64,000 nucleotides of DNA from Mesostigma viride (taxonomy: Eukaryota > Streptophyta > Mesostigmatophyceae > Mesostigmatales > Mesostigmataceae), in NCBI GenBank assembly GCA_009746045.1, contig RPFO01000079.1:5064468-5128467 (forward strand), written 5' to 3'. Numbering within the stretch: position 1 is the first letter of the stretch; each line of letters starts with the position of its first letter. This document shows positions 1 through 11,308 of this stretch, piece by piece. A program made the translations under genes and the position numbers. Under the pieces are notes generated by a model, which made no database searches, was not told where the DNA came from, and worked only from the letters and a program-made list of their open reading frames with translations.

Positions 1-500
1 ATGCGACCCTGAGCCGAGCCAGGCGGATTAAAGAGTTTAGTTCATGGCTACCGGCTGCCACCATGATTTCCAGCCGGCGACTTGGCCCCAAGAAAGAGGC
101 CGCCTGCATCGAAACTTATAAACGGCGCGTATGGCTGCGTATGGCTGTGAACTTGCGGGTGGCACGCGCAAAGCCTAGCTCCGCTGTCCTGCATGCCACA
201 ACGTGCTGGATCTCGCCTTTCTCCATCACCACCTGTTTCAAGCCCACAAGCACAGTTCCACATTGTTTCCTCCTTGCACCGCTTCCTGCTTCTTGACGGG
301 GTGTGCTGTGCGCCGTTTCTGCTGGCCTGCGCCATGCATGGGCAGGACAGGGGGGCTGTCAGGGCAGATGCCCAGAAGGGTACTTACTCTCTCAGGTATC
401 ATTGCTGGTATTTCTGGCACCTGGCACTGACAGTTGGAATACTGAAGGGTCTTCGTCTTGCAAAAATGATTTGTGGAAAATGAAGCAGGCAGCGTTAACA
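1..500. other. Flank downstream of the tail-anchored protein gene; no gene seen
   Basis: Short open frames exist on both strands but none shows domain structure, a splice pattern or compositional support. The stretch lies 3' of the minus-strand gene at 501-1238 and probably holds its 3' untranslated region. I did not recognise a polyadenylation signal with confidence. Confidence 0.4.
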
Positions 501-1238
501 TCAATGTAACGCACAGTGGGGTGATAGATGGTTATGCTCGTGCCCCACAAAGATCAACACAGCAAGGATCGCATAACCTGTTTGAACTGCTGGCTCCGTA
601 GAGAACCGTGACACGCTTCCAACATAATCATGCAGGCTGATTGGCCCACTAGAGACGAGCGTTTTTACCTGGCCGATATCCGCCTCCAATTCGCAGCTCA
701 ACTTGAGAACCCTTGTCTCCAGCGCCAACAGCTGCACGAAACCAGCAGAATGCTTGAATTGAAAAATTAGCTACTATGCCCGCGAATATTTTCTTCCTAT
801 AAGAATAGAAACATAGACAGTTACAGATCAGCAAAACTTGCGCAGGAACGACCCCGGGGTGGGCTTGCGAGGCCAGTCAGCAAAGCCGTGCCTTACCTCC
901 TTTATATGTCTGCTATGTGTCCTGTCGGCCGAATCCACAGCTGCTGAGAGGGCCGCAAATGAAGCGTCGCGAGAATGCTTCAGATCGACGCAGAGCTTAC
1001 GCGAAATGGCAAGTGCCTCCCCGTCGGCCTCAGACTTTTCCACGGCAGCTGAAAGACGAGTATTCAGGCCGTCTATAATCAAGTCCTGATGCTGTACTTT
1101 CTCCTGACAGGCATAGATTGCCGAATTCTTGGCATCCAAGGCGATTTGTGACATTTCGCACATCTTTAGAACAGTTGCCGTGGATATGTAGCTTCCCGGC
1201 GGACCCGGCTGCGGTATTAATTCTCGAAGGCTCTCCAT
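501..1238 (-). CDS. Predicted tail-anchored coiled-coil protein, two exons
   Basis: The gene model is ATG at 1238, exon 1 1238-897 (114 codons), intron 896-732 with donor GTAAGG and acceptor GTGCAG, and exon 2 731-501 ending in TGA. Both junctions are phase 0, giving a protein of about 190 residues. Residues 20-135 are rich in A, E, K, L and D with heptad-like spacing, so a coiled coil is likely. Near the C-terminus (about residues 170-180) is a single hydrophobic segment, YAILAVLIFVG, followed by a short His-rich tail. That is the layout of a tail-anchored membrane protein facing the cytosol. I do not recognise the family. The intron signals, matching phases and ATG start argue for a real host gene. 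An upstream exon cannot be excluded, because a GT-like site lies near 1290. Confidence 0.55.
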
Positions 1239-3800
1239 TCCACGTACTGATCAGAGTATTGCAATTGATAGGATATTAATGGCAAGGTCTACCTTCGGCG
1301 GGGTCTGTCACTAAATTCATGATGCGCCTTGTGACCACGGCCGGCCTCAATCTCAACGCACCGTAATGCGGATTGCCTACAGTGCGGGGCGACATTGCTG
1401 GCGCGCCCCCATAATTTCGTCAAAATTTTGAACGTGACATTGCAAACGCTTAGATCGACAGAGCTACATTCTAATGTGCAAACTGCCGGGTTCGCCCGTG
1501 GCACATGACCAACGCCCGGGATTATGCATAAACCAAGAAACTACAGGGGACCATGGCCGTTGGCACGCATCACACGAGGGCCTGTGCCCTGTTCGTCTTC
1601 TGCGTGTCTCTCTTTCGTTCCCGGTGAAACGGTCGCACATCGAACGAGTGTCAACTGCCGATAATCGATATGATTTTCGGGACGTCGGTCGAGTCATGAT
1701 TGATCTCCAAGGCTATATTGTACGACGCTTCAGATTGCGGAAATTTCTCCCGCGGGTGTCTGGCGGGAGACGATGTCGCTGAGTCCTGGTCGGTGTCAGG
1801 GACGGCCGTTTCCAGATCTGCTAAAGATCTTTGCAAAGCACCTGTGCCTGGCTCTGCTGCCCACGTGCGGCGTGGGATTCAACGATTCAACCTGTGCATG
1901 GCCCGGCGGCCGGCGCCCGGCGCCCATACGTGAACGGCTCATCAAAGTGAACAAACGCGTCCTGCTGCTGGCATCTGCATAAGGTGCCACACTGCCGTGC
2001 GTGGTGCCGGTGGCCCGACGCGGCGCGGTGCCACCTGTCAAGACTAAGACTAGGTGACAGTTAACATGTCTCAACGTCCCAACGCCGCGCAGCGCCATTG
2101 GTCAATTGGTTGCGTCTTCGCCAATCCGAGAGTTAAGCTTGTGCGGCCTCCCTTTTCCAGGCTCGCCTCTGCTTCGAGTCTCAAGTCGCACAGCTACGTA
2201 TCCGGTATCCCCTCCCCGACGTCATGTTGCGTTTTATCTCTGTCTTCTGCTTTTGCTATTGTTGTGCCTCACTTCTGTAGCTCTAGAGTTCTATATATTT
2301 CTAGTGCCACTGCTGTGCTGTTTTTCGGGGGGCTCTTTGGATCATACGACCAGTCCATCCAATCTGGTAAAAGCGGAAGCATCTCAGCTGTCCAACAGCC
2401 ATGGGCTGTTCTCTCGTCCAATCCCAGAGAGATGGAATATGGGGAAAGGCGCTGATTCTGAACCCTTTCTGATGATATGGGCTGCCATTATTACCCGTAC
2501 ATATAATTTTTTTTGTCGTGTTGTGTCATTTACTACCAGTGTCGCCTGGCTTACCCCGCTCTGTCCGATTGTGGACTTACCTGCGGTTTAAAACCACGCC
2601 AGAGTAAGCTTTTAGCGAATGTACCTGGGGGTACGAGGATGTCAGTCACCCCACTGCTTAATTTTTCCCTGGGACATCCTCATTTGCTGTGTTGGTTCAA
2701 TCTGCTATAGCCCGTAGTATGTGATACTTCGTACAAGACGTGTTCCGATAGCACTTTGTGCAACCTTGTAGGACCTGCCGATCAAGTCGATGATTAACTT
2801 ATTACTGCGTTATCTACCTGTTTGGAATATTTTTTTCCATGATGACAACATTGTACAATGAGACTTGTCGGCATTGTTTGGATAGCTGGTTGTTTGTATG
2901 ATACAAATACACCCCCTACACTAGATAGGCTCTCTGCACCTTACCTTACTCATACCCGTGAGTATCCTTTCTTTTCCAGGATTTATGTTACCCATCGGCC
3001 ATTTCCTTCATTTGAATTGATATAAGTTAGTCCTACCGTGCTATCTGTTTGACTATCTACCTACATGGGTGTAGGGTGCGCCGCCCTTGTCAGCCCTGTT
3101 GCATCCATCTAGTGCGACATGTGCCTTTCCCACTCTGAGGTGCGGGGGGGAGGGGGGGGGGGGAGGGCTTGTTATTCCTAGCAATGCGTTCCACTTGCTG
3201 ACTTGCAAAGGCATGATCGGTGAGTGCTCCTCCCAACTCACTCACATGCATGTAGCTCGCTAGTTTTAACCCTTGGATCGTGCTGTCCCCTATTTATAGT
3301 GGCCAGTTCAACTCGCCCCTACGAATAGGGGACAGATGGGAAGCGGCGCGGCGCGAATGCCAGTAGACATTTCCGTGATATTTTTAGGTCTGCTGCTAGA
3401 GCTAGATGTGTTCTACGCCCTGATACCGGACATCACTATGTTCAGACCAAGTTTACAGGGACTAATTCAGGGCCAAAGTACAGGGGGTACCCAGGTCCAC
3501 CGGGACGAAAGTGAATGTAAAATAATTACGTACATGCAAATTCGAGGCTATGGTGGTGCAGAAAACTGATTGGTGTAGGAGCATCGATGCATGGATATGT
3601 TCCAAATTTCGTAGGCATGATTTATACGTTATAAAGATGCTATAGCCGCAGTTGCGCAACAACTACGGCTTCGCGCAATCATCGTGGACTGGGTTTTACT
3701 GCGTCAATGCGCATTTATTGTGACGGGAGTGACGATGAAGCTAGCACTTGTTATAAGCGGCTTTGTCACTGAATATTTCTCATCGAGTATGTAATTTCTT
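1239..3800. other. Intergenic DNA; no supported gene
   Basis: The longest open frame (2106-2591, plus) is a low-complexity Leu/Ser run without recognisable domains or splice support, so I do not call it. A G-rich run lies at 3147-3167. At 3285-3332 a 10-bp inverted repeat (GTCCCCTATT / AATAGGGGAC) flanks a short spacer. Related CCCCTATTT-AGTGGC blocks recur near 27130 and 27480, which suggests old repeat debris. Confidence 0.4.
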
Positions 3801-3805
3801 ACGAT

Positions 3806-5763
3806 TGAATTGTAACATAACTCCGTTGGGAGTATATGTAGCACATAGCCCTTGAGAGGGGGCATATGGCCTATCATACATCCTAAGCTACTTCCTGCAA
3901 GGGTGGGGATGTAAAGGACCCTTGCTCGAGGTGCACCAGGGCACTTGCATCCCCATGATCTTCAAGCTATGCCCAGCGAAGGGGGAGCCTGTCATGGGGG
4001 GGAAGATCAGCATAGCTATACAAAGAAGCTAGGGCATGGCGTCTCAGCAGAGAGTTCCTCCCTGCATGGGCACAACATAACTAAATAAAGCTAGGCATCA
4101 TCTGGAGTGTGGCGCATCATAGGCACACATGTACATGATTAAATAAAGCGCGTGGCTTAGCTAGGATAGTGCCTCTAGGAGGCGTACATGTACATGGCCA
4201 CGGTCTATCTAGTCTACACTACTACTGCTGTATTCCCCTAAGCTGGGGCGTCTGGAGTCGTGGGGCCGCGGGGGTCGCCTGCCAGGGCTTGTGGCCGACG
4301 TAGATGGCCGCCCCCTTCCAGTACACCGGCTGCCCCGCCTTGGTCTGCCGGAGCTGGAGGTAGGTCGGCCATAGCTCCCGTCGCCGTTGTTGCTGCGCCA
4401 GGGTCAAGTCGTCGTCAAGGGTGAAGAGAGTCTTCTCGAGCCGCTTGCGGCGTCGGAGAAAAGAAATCTTGTCCGCTGGGGTCTTAAAGGTGAGAAGGAG
4501 CGGGGCGGCCCTGCCTTACCCCGCGCGCGGGGAAGGCGGTGGGCGACCAGGTCGATCTCACCAGTAAGGCCCATGCGACTAAGAATTTCTCTCTCAAACG
4601 CACGTGCAAGCTTCTCGGAATTCTCACCTTCCTCCATGTCGAGGTTCTTGACAATGACGTTAAGGCTGCGCTTGGCAAGCTCGGCCTCCTCGCGGAGGTC
4701 AAGCGTCTGCCGCTGGAGCTGGGCTGCGACGGCGGAGGTGGTGGAGGTGGTGTGCTGCTTAAGCATGTCCGCCCAGGTCGTGATGGGAGGAGCATCGCCG
4801 GCCAGGCCAGCAGAGGCTGGCTTGGCGGCAATGTCCTTCACCGCCTGGGCGGTGAGGCCCGCGGTGTTCTGCAGGACCTCGATAGCGATGGCATTATCCT
4901 TAAGACGTTGGTCAATGTCGCGGAGCTGGGCGGTGATGGAGTCGGTGGAGGCGGAGGGGGGGGGGTGGAGGCGAGGAGGGTGGCGGTGGCGGTGGGGATG
5001 GTGGGGAGTTCAGCAGCCAGCGTGCGACCCACAGCTGCCACATCTGCAGCTAGGGGCGTCACGTGCTGTGAGATGGTTTCTTGGAGGTGGAGGAGGAAGG
5101 TGGATTCGGTCAAGGGGGAGGGGGTCCAGAGGTCCGTGACACAGCGCTGAAGGATGGAAAAGAGGGCGGCGAGCTGAAGACGGGGGCGAGACCAGCGGCC
5201 CAGGTTCTCAACATGTTGTCGGATTGAAAACCGGCCGTCAGGTCCAGTGCGGAGGCGGCTATGGCTCTGAAGGCGCTTGCACAGGTCGAAAAGGGAGGCG
5301 TATGACCCATAAAACACGAGCTCCAGTATCTTGATGGGTGGCATGTCGAAATAGCTGGGTCTGGCTTCGTCGAAGGTGGAAAATAACCCGTCAACGTCAA
5401 TGTCGCGCTCAGACCAGCTCGGTTCGGTTGGGCGGCTGCGTTTTGGCTCAGGCGAGGCTGAAGGCGAGGCAGGAAGCCCGGGAGGGTGCTGGACGACCAC
5501 CAGTGCGCGACTAGTGTCATCACCGCCTGCCGGCCCTGATGGCGAAGCGGCAGCCGGAGCTGCAGACGTATTTTCATTGCCGAGCGCAGCCGTCAGGCTG
5601 CGTTGCGTCGATGGGCGTTTGCTCATCGTATATTGCGTAATAGCGTCGGAAAATTATATCAGCATGTGCGTCTTAGAAAGACGAAGCGATTGTGATATTC
5701 ACAGCTGAATTCGGCGCTCAAACGTGAAAGTTATGAGCTCCGACAGCCATGGCTACCTCGTGG
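3806..5763 (-). mobile_element. ORF1-only non-LTR element, copy 1
   Basis: This is a minus-strand element of about 2 kb: an ORF1-type reading frame (5626 to about 4222), a roughly 400-bp 3' UTR, then a terminal hairpin ACTCC-CAAC-GGAGT (3820-3833) and an A/T-rich end. It aligns along its length with copies 2, 3 and 4 in this window. No endonuclease or reverse transcriptase follows ORF1. The 5' end is placed by alignment to copy 3, whose target-site duplications fix its limits. The microsatellite tail is short and eroded here. Confidence 0.75.
4222..5626 (-). pseudogene. L1 ORF1p-like RNA-binding protein, frameshifted (copy 1)
   Basis: The frame starts with ATG at 5626 (MSKRPSTQRSL) and reads 262 codons. 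It slips near 4960 in a C-rich Pro tract and continues in other frames to about 4222. The layout is a Ser/Pro/Ala-rich N-terminus, a helical region, a short coiled coil, an RRM-like segment (RSLNVIVKNLDMEEGENSEK) and a basic C-terminal domain ending near YWKGAAIYVGHKPW. That order matches L1 ORF1p (Transposase_22), which binds element RNA as a chaperone. The assignment rests on domain order and local motifs, not a search. Lesions differ from those in copies 3 and 4, so the ancestral frame was open. Confidence 0.65.
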
Positions 5764-6846
5764 CTCGTGGCTCGTGGCTCGTGGGTTGTCTCCTTGATAT
5801 CCAGGGTTCACATTTCTTACGATGTATTTCGAATATTTCATCAGTGTCGTGGGCCAGGAAAGTCTCAACGCATCGGTCCTGTCGTCAGCTTGCTAGCTGT
5901 CCGTTAGCCTTATTTTTGCGGTTTTGACCTGGCGCAGTTTAGTGTCCCTGCGGTTACCGTCGACGAGGTAAAGTCGCCCTATCATTCGGTAAGTAATCTA
6001 GGACTCATTGTCGAAGGTTTGGGATGTCAAAGTCGCTTCTTTACCACTTTTCTGTAATGGTTTGTGGTAGTGGTTGTGCACAACCATTACGGTCAGATTT
6101 TCATCCGTTTTGTTCATGATTGGCTGCGTCTGTACCAAATATTCTATAATAAGGATTGTTGTTACATGCAAATAAGTTCTATATGGTATCAAGATGGTTT
6201 GCACAGCCTAAATTACTCAGAAAAGATGGTGTCCTGGCCAGTTTTTGGTTAGCCTTTTGGCTTTGTTTGTAATGCAGTCGGGGTAAAATTGGCTCCAGAG
6301 TTCTCAATTCTCAAATTCTCAGAGGGCGGGGGCTGAGGTACCTTGAAATGAAATAAGAGGCATGACTCTATTAGGGGGGGGGGGGGGGACGGTGTTACAA
6401 CGCGGGGGTACGTACCAATTAGAGGCATGCTTTAGTTACGGCTCAATTCTCAAATTCTCTGAGGGCGGGGGCTGAGGTTGACTGGTAGTACTGTACGATG
6501 GTGTTGGACGGAATTTCCGGTCAGCGTTGCGGACTTTGCATCTCACGTTGTACATGGAAAAGAGCCATTGCGTCGCGCCGTGCTGTGGCGAACTTATTCT
6601 CCGCCGTCGGATGGCACCGTCGATGCTCGTCGATGAACCCAACGCAAGCCATGTACCAAAATAAGTACAAAAAAGCGCGGCGGCATCTTGCGGCGAGTTT
6701 GGTAAGTTACAGAACTTGAAGCCCGGCGACTCCGCGTCAAGCAGTCCGCAGGTAGTCCGCCGGCGTGAATGAAGTGAGAATTTTGAGAATTTGAGAGTTT
6801 GAGAGTTCGGCACATCCTAGTATGTTATGTATATTTCAGTTGTGCA
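5764..6846. other. Intergenic DNA with short inverted and direct repeats
   Basis: No gene is supported. Visible structure: three 8-9 bp GTGGCTC repeats near 5758-5785, a 16-bp palindrome TGGTTGTGCACAACCA at about 6072-6087, and a C/T-rich motif CTCAATTCTCAAATTCTC repeated directly (about 6303, 6443) with an inverted counterpart near 6775-6805. The last set may be a degraded MITE-like repeat. A run of 14 G lies at about 6375-6388. Confidence 0.4.
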
Positions 6847-6938
6847 GCTGTCGCGTTTACGTGCCATTATATCCTAGCCTATCACTTGGAAGGCATATCC
6901 ATAGCAATAGAGTACTCTTGTGTGTGATCCACTATATT
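6847..6938 (-). repeat. 92-bp repeat shared with the region next to the Gypsy-C LTR
   Basis: This segment matches 10896-10987 over 92 bp with only a few differences. At the second site it sits directly beside the 1031-bp LTR, on the internal side. It is therefore probably a piece of an LTR-element internal end (minus orientation) left by an older, degraded insertion. Confidence 0.6.
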
Positions 6939-8089
6939 ATAGTCTCTTCGAGTAAAGAAAGGAGGGCTCTCAGCCGAGGACAAGGAACTGTCCCTCGTGC
7001 CTGATAACCACCTTATTGCCTCCCCTGCTATAGAATAATGCTTTCAAAACACATACTTTGCACAGTCTGATGATGAAGCCGCACATGCGGAGTTTATTGA
7101 GAAAGTTAATACAATTACAACACGTTGATAGTCTCAATATCGATGCACTCCATGCTCACGAGCCCGCAGTTAGGCAGCGCTCCATGACATGCTACCGGCC
7201 TTGCTCCCAAGAAAAGGGAGAAACACGAAGGCCACTAACGAGAGACTCGAAGAGACTACACGCTGCGTGAGAGTCCTCTTCGACTATGAACCAAACCATT
7301 CGTCATGCCACACGCATGACACACGCCACACTTGTCAGTCCAGCCAGGAATGCCAAAACTATCTTGCTGCCTGAACCATGCGAATAGAAACCGCATTCCA
7401 GTTGCCGTCCTGGCTTTCTACCACACATGCCAACAAAAGCAGGAAGGCATCCCGACAAATCTAAATTGCTACCCTGTTGCCGATCTCATCTCCTAGAGGC
7501 TCCGGCATTTCTGTCCCTGGGAATGTCCGACATTGAGTCACGTCCAGCAAGGTCGAAGCATAATATCCTTCAGACAATCTGCACGCTCACACCTTGCGTG
7601 TGAGTGGCCCAGCAAACATTGCGTCTAATCGTTCCTTTCTAGAAGAAATCCCTTTTTAGGGCTGCCAGCGATTTCGCATTCATTCCAGCGATCTGGCTCC
7701 GCACCGCAAATTGTCCTTTTCCATTTTCTGTCCAGTCCTCATAACGTTGACCCGCTATTCTACACCACAAAGACACCTGGCCTGTCAATAGCCTCGGCGC
7801 TGTTGAAGTCCAGCAGTCCAGCTTCAGCTCCAGCTGTCCACTAACACGCGTATGATCCTCTCGACGCTGCACACTTGTGCTGCCGTCCGCTCAAGTCAGT
7901 GCTGCGCGCCCAGCTGTGCCTGGCCCGGCGCGCGTGCACGTACACTTTCGTCCGCTCTTATGCTGCAAGTGCTAGTGTCCCCCCCGGTCACTAGCCTTTG
8001 TCGAAAATGCGTAGAAGACAAATTCCTTGCGCACGTCACCGGTCTTGTGCATAGTGGGCGCCCGGATGACATAGCGCGCGTCCGTGACA
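6939..8089 (-). repeat. Probable remnant of the 3' LTR downstream of the PHD-integrase ORF
   Basis: Reading the minus strand, the motif ACGCGACAGC then TGTCACG occurs at about 8100-8083, just as it does at the start of the 1031-bp LTR near 10895. A G-run followed by AAT lies upstream at about 8230-8241, placed like a polypurine tract. This suggests a diverged LTR begins near 8089. I could not find its other end. No host gene was found between 6939 and 8089. Confidence 0.35.
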
Positions 8090-8260
8090 GCTGTCGCGTC
8101 TGCGTGCCACAATCTCCGGCGCCACCATGGCGGCTGGCCACTCAGCTTAATTTGGTAAAACCCAAATGAGCTGAGCTGATGTGCCTGCCTTAACTGCATG
8201 CCCTGTGGGGTGGGCGAGGACCTGTCCCATGATTCCCCCCCTCGCTGGCGACCGGCCCCA

Positions 8261-9844
8261 TCACGAAGACAGCGATCGTACCAAGACAAGGGCAGCGGTG
8301 ACCGCAGTCAAGCTGCGGGAGGTAAACTGCGCAGCGGTGCACACTGGACAAAACCAATCCCCCTCCGGAATGCTGGTGACCACGGGCTGCAAGCACTGCA
8401 TGTGCCAACCACAGTTACACTGATCACACAATAACATGGACTCCGCCTGATCGACCCGGTGACAAACCTGACACTGGGCGTCCTTGACTCGGCGAGATGT
8501 GTGCGGTTGGAGGTCGTGGACCAAATTGGGCAGTGAGCAGGGACTGAGATTGCTGAGGTTGTCTGTCGTACGGCTCCCGTCGGCGCCCTCCAAAATTGCC
8601 ACTCCCGATGGTTTGATAGCCACAATGCGCAAAATGGTGGGCCCCGCCTCCACATCCAAAGTGTGCTTCAGCTGAGTGCGCAGGAAAACATACTGCCCTG
8701 GCCTAAACCGCAGCTGGCGAGCCATGTATGCGCCCCCCCGGCGCTGAGCGTAACGCAGGGAGTCCCTGTGCTGAGCAATGAACAAGTTGTTCATCGCGAT
8801 GGGCATGACCTTCTTAAAAGTCTCTGCCCTGGCCAGCACCTCAACCAAAAATTGCTGAGCGTTGTCGAAGGCCATGGGTTCGGGGTGCGCAACCTGTGCC
8901 TCCGTAGGCAAAAGAGGATTACGCCCGAACAGAAGGAAATACGGGGAGAAGGTAGCGAGAGACTCCTGGGGAGACATGCGATAACCCATGGCAATCCATG
9001 CCAACTCGCGATCCCACCTGGCCGACTCCGGCACCTGCAGGCTCCACTTGCGCAGCGCCTGCTTGACGGTCTGCACCAATCTCTCAGCCAAACCATTGGC
9101 CTGAGGATGCTCCCGAGAAGTGCGACGGTGATCAATAAGACATCCATCCAGCAACTCCTGGAACTCACCCCTGAACTCACCACCCTGGTCCGTGACTACC
9201 TCCGCGGGAGCCCCAAACCTGGTGATGATGTCTGCAAAATGCTTCGCTGTGGTAGCGGCATGCTTGTCAGCAATGGGGATCAACTCAACCCATTTGCTAA
9301 AGCTCTCCACGCATACCATGACATAGAGGTTGCCGTCAGGGCTCTCCTGAAACGGCCCGCACAGATCGACGTGCCAGCGATAAAACAAGCCCTTGATGGG
9401 AAGCGACATCAGCTCCTTGGCACCATGATCTGCGCTAAAGTTAGCCTTGGTTCGAGCACACGGGACACAGCTGGCCACTACCTGGGCCACTGTGTGTCGC
9501 ATGTTATTCCACCAATAGCTGGTCCGTACGAGGCTGAGCGTGCGATTGCCACCCAAGTGACCATACCGCTCGTGGTACGCCTGCACTATAGCAACGCGCT
9601 TGTCAGGCGGTGGGACGACCACCCTACGCTTGCCCAACAGCTTGTACAAGACCCCATCTTCCCAACCATAGGTTGCAGCCCTGTGCTGCACCCTGTTCAA
9701 CTCCGTCGCCTTCTGAGCAGGAGTCCAATCGACTGGAGTAGGAGTCAAGACAGCACCCTGCACTTGCTCCAAAACTCGACCATCTAGCCAGATATCAGCG
9801 GTGTAGCAATCAGCAAGAGAGCTACGCGCTAAGAGAGCCTGCAC
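8261..9844 (-). CDS. Ty3/gypsy-type integrase with C-terminal PHD finger
   Basis: This is an open frame of 527 codons with no stop or frameshift. The frame opens after a TGA at about 9878 inside the neighbouring LTR, so no native start is present and the first in-frame codon is GTG. Domains: an HHCC zinc-binding module (H91, H96, C126, C129), then the DDE catalytic core (D160 in RWHVDLCGP, D219 in VVTDQGGEF, E254 in NGLAERLVQ), then a GP-containing C-terminal region (about 380-440). Last is a full C4HC3 PHD finger (C458, C461, C473, C476, H481, C484, C499, C502, with W497). Integrase inserts element cDNA into the chromosome. A PHD finger could steer it to modified histone tails, as chromodomains do in chromoviruses; that is inference. 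Protease, RT and RNase H are missing, so this is a fragment of an element whose 5' part was lost at the LTR junction near 9864. Confidence 0.85.
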   Translation of the reverse strand: MQALLARSSLADCYTADIWLDGRVLEQVQGAVLTPTPVDWTPAQKATELNRVQHRAATYGWEDGVLYKLLGKRRVVVPPPDKRVAIVQAYHERYGHLGGNRTLSLVRTSYWWNNMRHTVAQVVASCVPCARTKANFSADHGAKELMSLPIKGLFYRWHVDLCGPFQESPDGNLYVMVCVESFSKWVELIPIADKHAATTAKHFADIITRFGAPAEVVTDQGGEFRGEFQELLDGCLIDHRRTSREHPQANGLAERLVQTVKQALRKWSLQVPESARWDRELAWIAMGYRMSPQESLATFSPYFLLFGRNPLLPTEAQVAHPEPMAFDNAQQFLVEVLARAETFKKVMPIAMNNLFIAQHRDSLRYAQRRGGAYMARQLRFRPGQYVFLRTQLKHTLDVEAGPTILRIVAIKPSGVAILEGADGSRTTDNLSNLSPCSLPNLVHDLQPHTSRRVKDAQCQVCHRVDQAESMLLCDQCNCGWHMQCLQPVVTSIPEGDWFCPVCTAAQFTSRSLTAVTAALVLVRSLSS

Positions 9845-9864
9845 AGCGATCAGCTGCTGAATCC

Positions 9865-10895
9865 TGTGAGATGCAGGTCACGGACATACTTGGCCGCCGA
9901 CCTCATGACAGGCAATTCCGTAGCCAGCCAGGTGTAGAATAAAACCATGATGCTTTATATATTTGGAAAGCAACCAAACCATTCACATTTAATTTCAAAA
10001 GACATCGACAAGAATACAAGTGTTGTCTAGTCGTATAATGTCGTACTTGTGCGTCACTGTACAAATAAGGCTAAGCGGTTCTTGATAACCTAGCAGGCCT
10101 CGGGTGACGCCACACTGCTCCGCTTGGCTTACGGCTGGCAGTGTCCTTTAGCGCCCCCTATCCTGTCTACCTATCCCGCTTACCCCAGCTATGGCTCACT
10201 GGCCAACGACGACCGGGTTCCTTCCCGAGTCTCGCCCACAATACACACATCATCTTGACGAAACCAAACAGTTATCACTTCCGTCAACCAATCTCATGAC
10301 AATTACTCATTGCAACCACTCTCGGGGGCTGCTCCGGATTGTTCCACTATTAAACCCCTTGACGACAACACCAAGTTGTGAGGGAGAGTAACGAGCGAAC
10401 AACGACCACCATGGCCGCTGCCGTGCTCCTAAATACCTCCAAAAATCCCGGCATCCATGCGCTGTCGCATTTGCCAGCAAGCCGCCTGACGTGCAGTTAG
10501 ACTGCCAGCAAAATGCTTAGCAAGTCTGTTCGACAGCCACGTGCGAGCCAGCACACCGCACACTACGATCTGCGTATCTAACTTTGTCCGATGGACTGAA
10601 CATCATTCCGTCTGGACAATACAAAAGATTCGTAACTGCCAAATGTCACGCACCGGAATATTGCGCAAGCCACCAAGGCTTTGCGCCCCAAAGTCTTGTG
10701 CCTGAACCTAAGTCAGGTCACCTAAGACTGTCACTCTAGAAATTCAGGCCTTTCCGGCGCGGCGCTCCACACCGGCCCAAGGAACAAAGCCTGCGGCCTA
10801 CTGAATCGGAACCAACCAAACGTCGGTAACGATTCCGATTACGGCAACCGCGTAACTTCTTGAGTGTACGGACGCAAATGATCACGGACGTGACA
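9865..10895 (-). repeat. Gypsy-C LTR, uninterrupted copy (1031 bp)
   Basis: On the minus strand it begins TGTCACGTCC and ends CTCACA, giving TG...CA termini. It matches, segment by segment, the three pieces 11309-11777, 21005-21270 and 23040-23335, which also total 1031 bp. It therefore preserves the empty sites for the Gypsy-A and element D insertions (CTGCT near 10332 and ACTGA at 10595-10599). The start TGTCACGTCC resembles the Gypsy-A and Gypsy-B LTR starts (TGTTACGTC). Confidence 0.75.
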
Positions 10896-11308
10896 GCTGT
10901 CGCGTTTGCGTGCCATTATATCCTAGCCTATCACTTGGAATGCATATCCATAGCAATAGAGTACTCATGTGTGTGATCCACTATATTCCCCCCCCACTTT
11001 TTAGCTCGAAAAAAGGGGAAGAGCCAAAAAGTAAAAAAAAAGAGGATCACATAGGAAAAAAAAATTCCCACGGCAGGACCACACATGCTTTTCAAATAGG
11101 CTAAGCAATAACCTCTTCAGTGCTTTTTCAAGGATAAGCATAATCCTCTTTATGGCTTTTTCAAGGATAAGCCTAATCCGCTTCATAGCTTTTTACAGGA
11201 TAAGCTTAATCCTCTTCCAAGTGCTCGACCCTGCCAGCACCTTGGGTATACCTCCGGCTCGGGCTGGCCGAACTGAACCCGCCAAGGGTTGTTCGCTCGT
11301 TAAAATCC
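10896..11308 (-). other. Gypsy-C internal region with 33-bp repeats
   Basis: Positions 11120-11225 hold three 33-bp units, each with the near-palindrome AGGATAAGCTTAATCCT. On the minus strand the ATG at 11186 opens a 61-codon frame that starts with three 11-residue repeats of the type KRIxLILEKAx, an amphipathic basic helix. Whether this is translated is unknown. The 92 bp nearest the left LTR are repeated at 6847-6938. A run of C (G on minus) at 10988-10996 could be a polypurine tract. Confidence 0.5.

Noticed and set aside
2106-2591. 161-codon plus frame near the left edge
   Set aside because: Low complexity, no ATG support, no splice pattern and no domain.
4387-5150. Plus-strand frames of 200-250 codons over ORF1 copy 1 (and 29421-30417 over copy 3)
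   Set aside because: Antisense shadows of the GC-rich ORF1; no domain and no conservation of the frame between copies.
8663-9787. 374-codon plus-strand frame
   Set aside because: It is antisense to the integrase ORF, which has all catalytic and zinc-binding residues.
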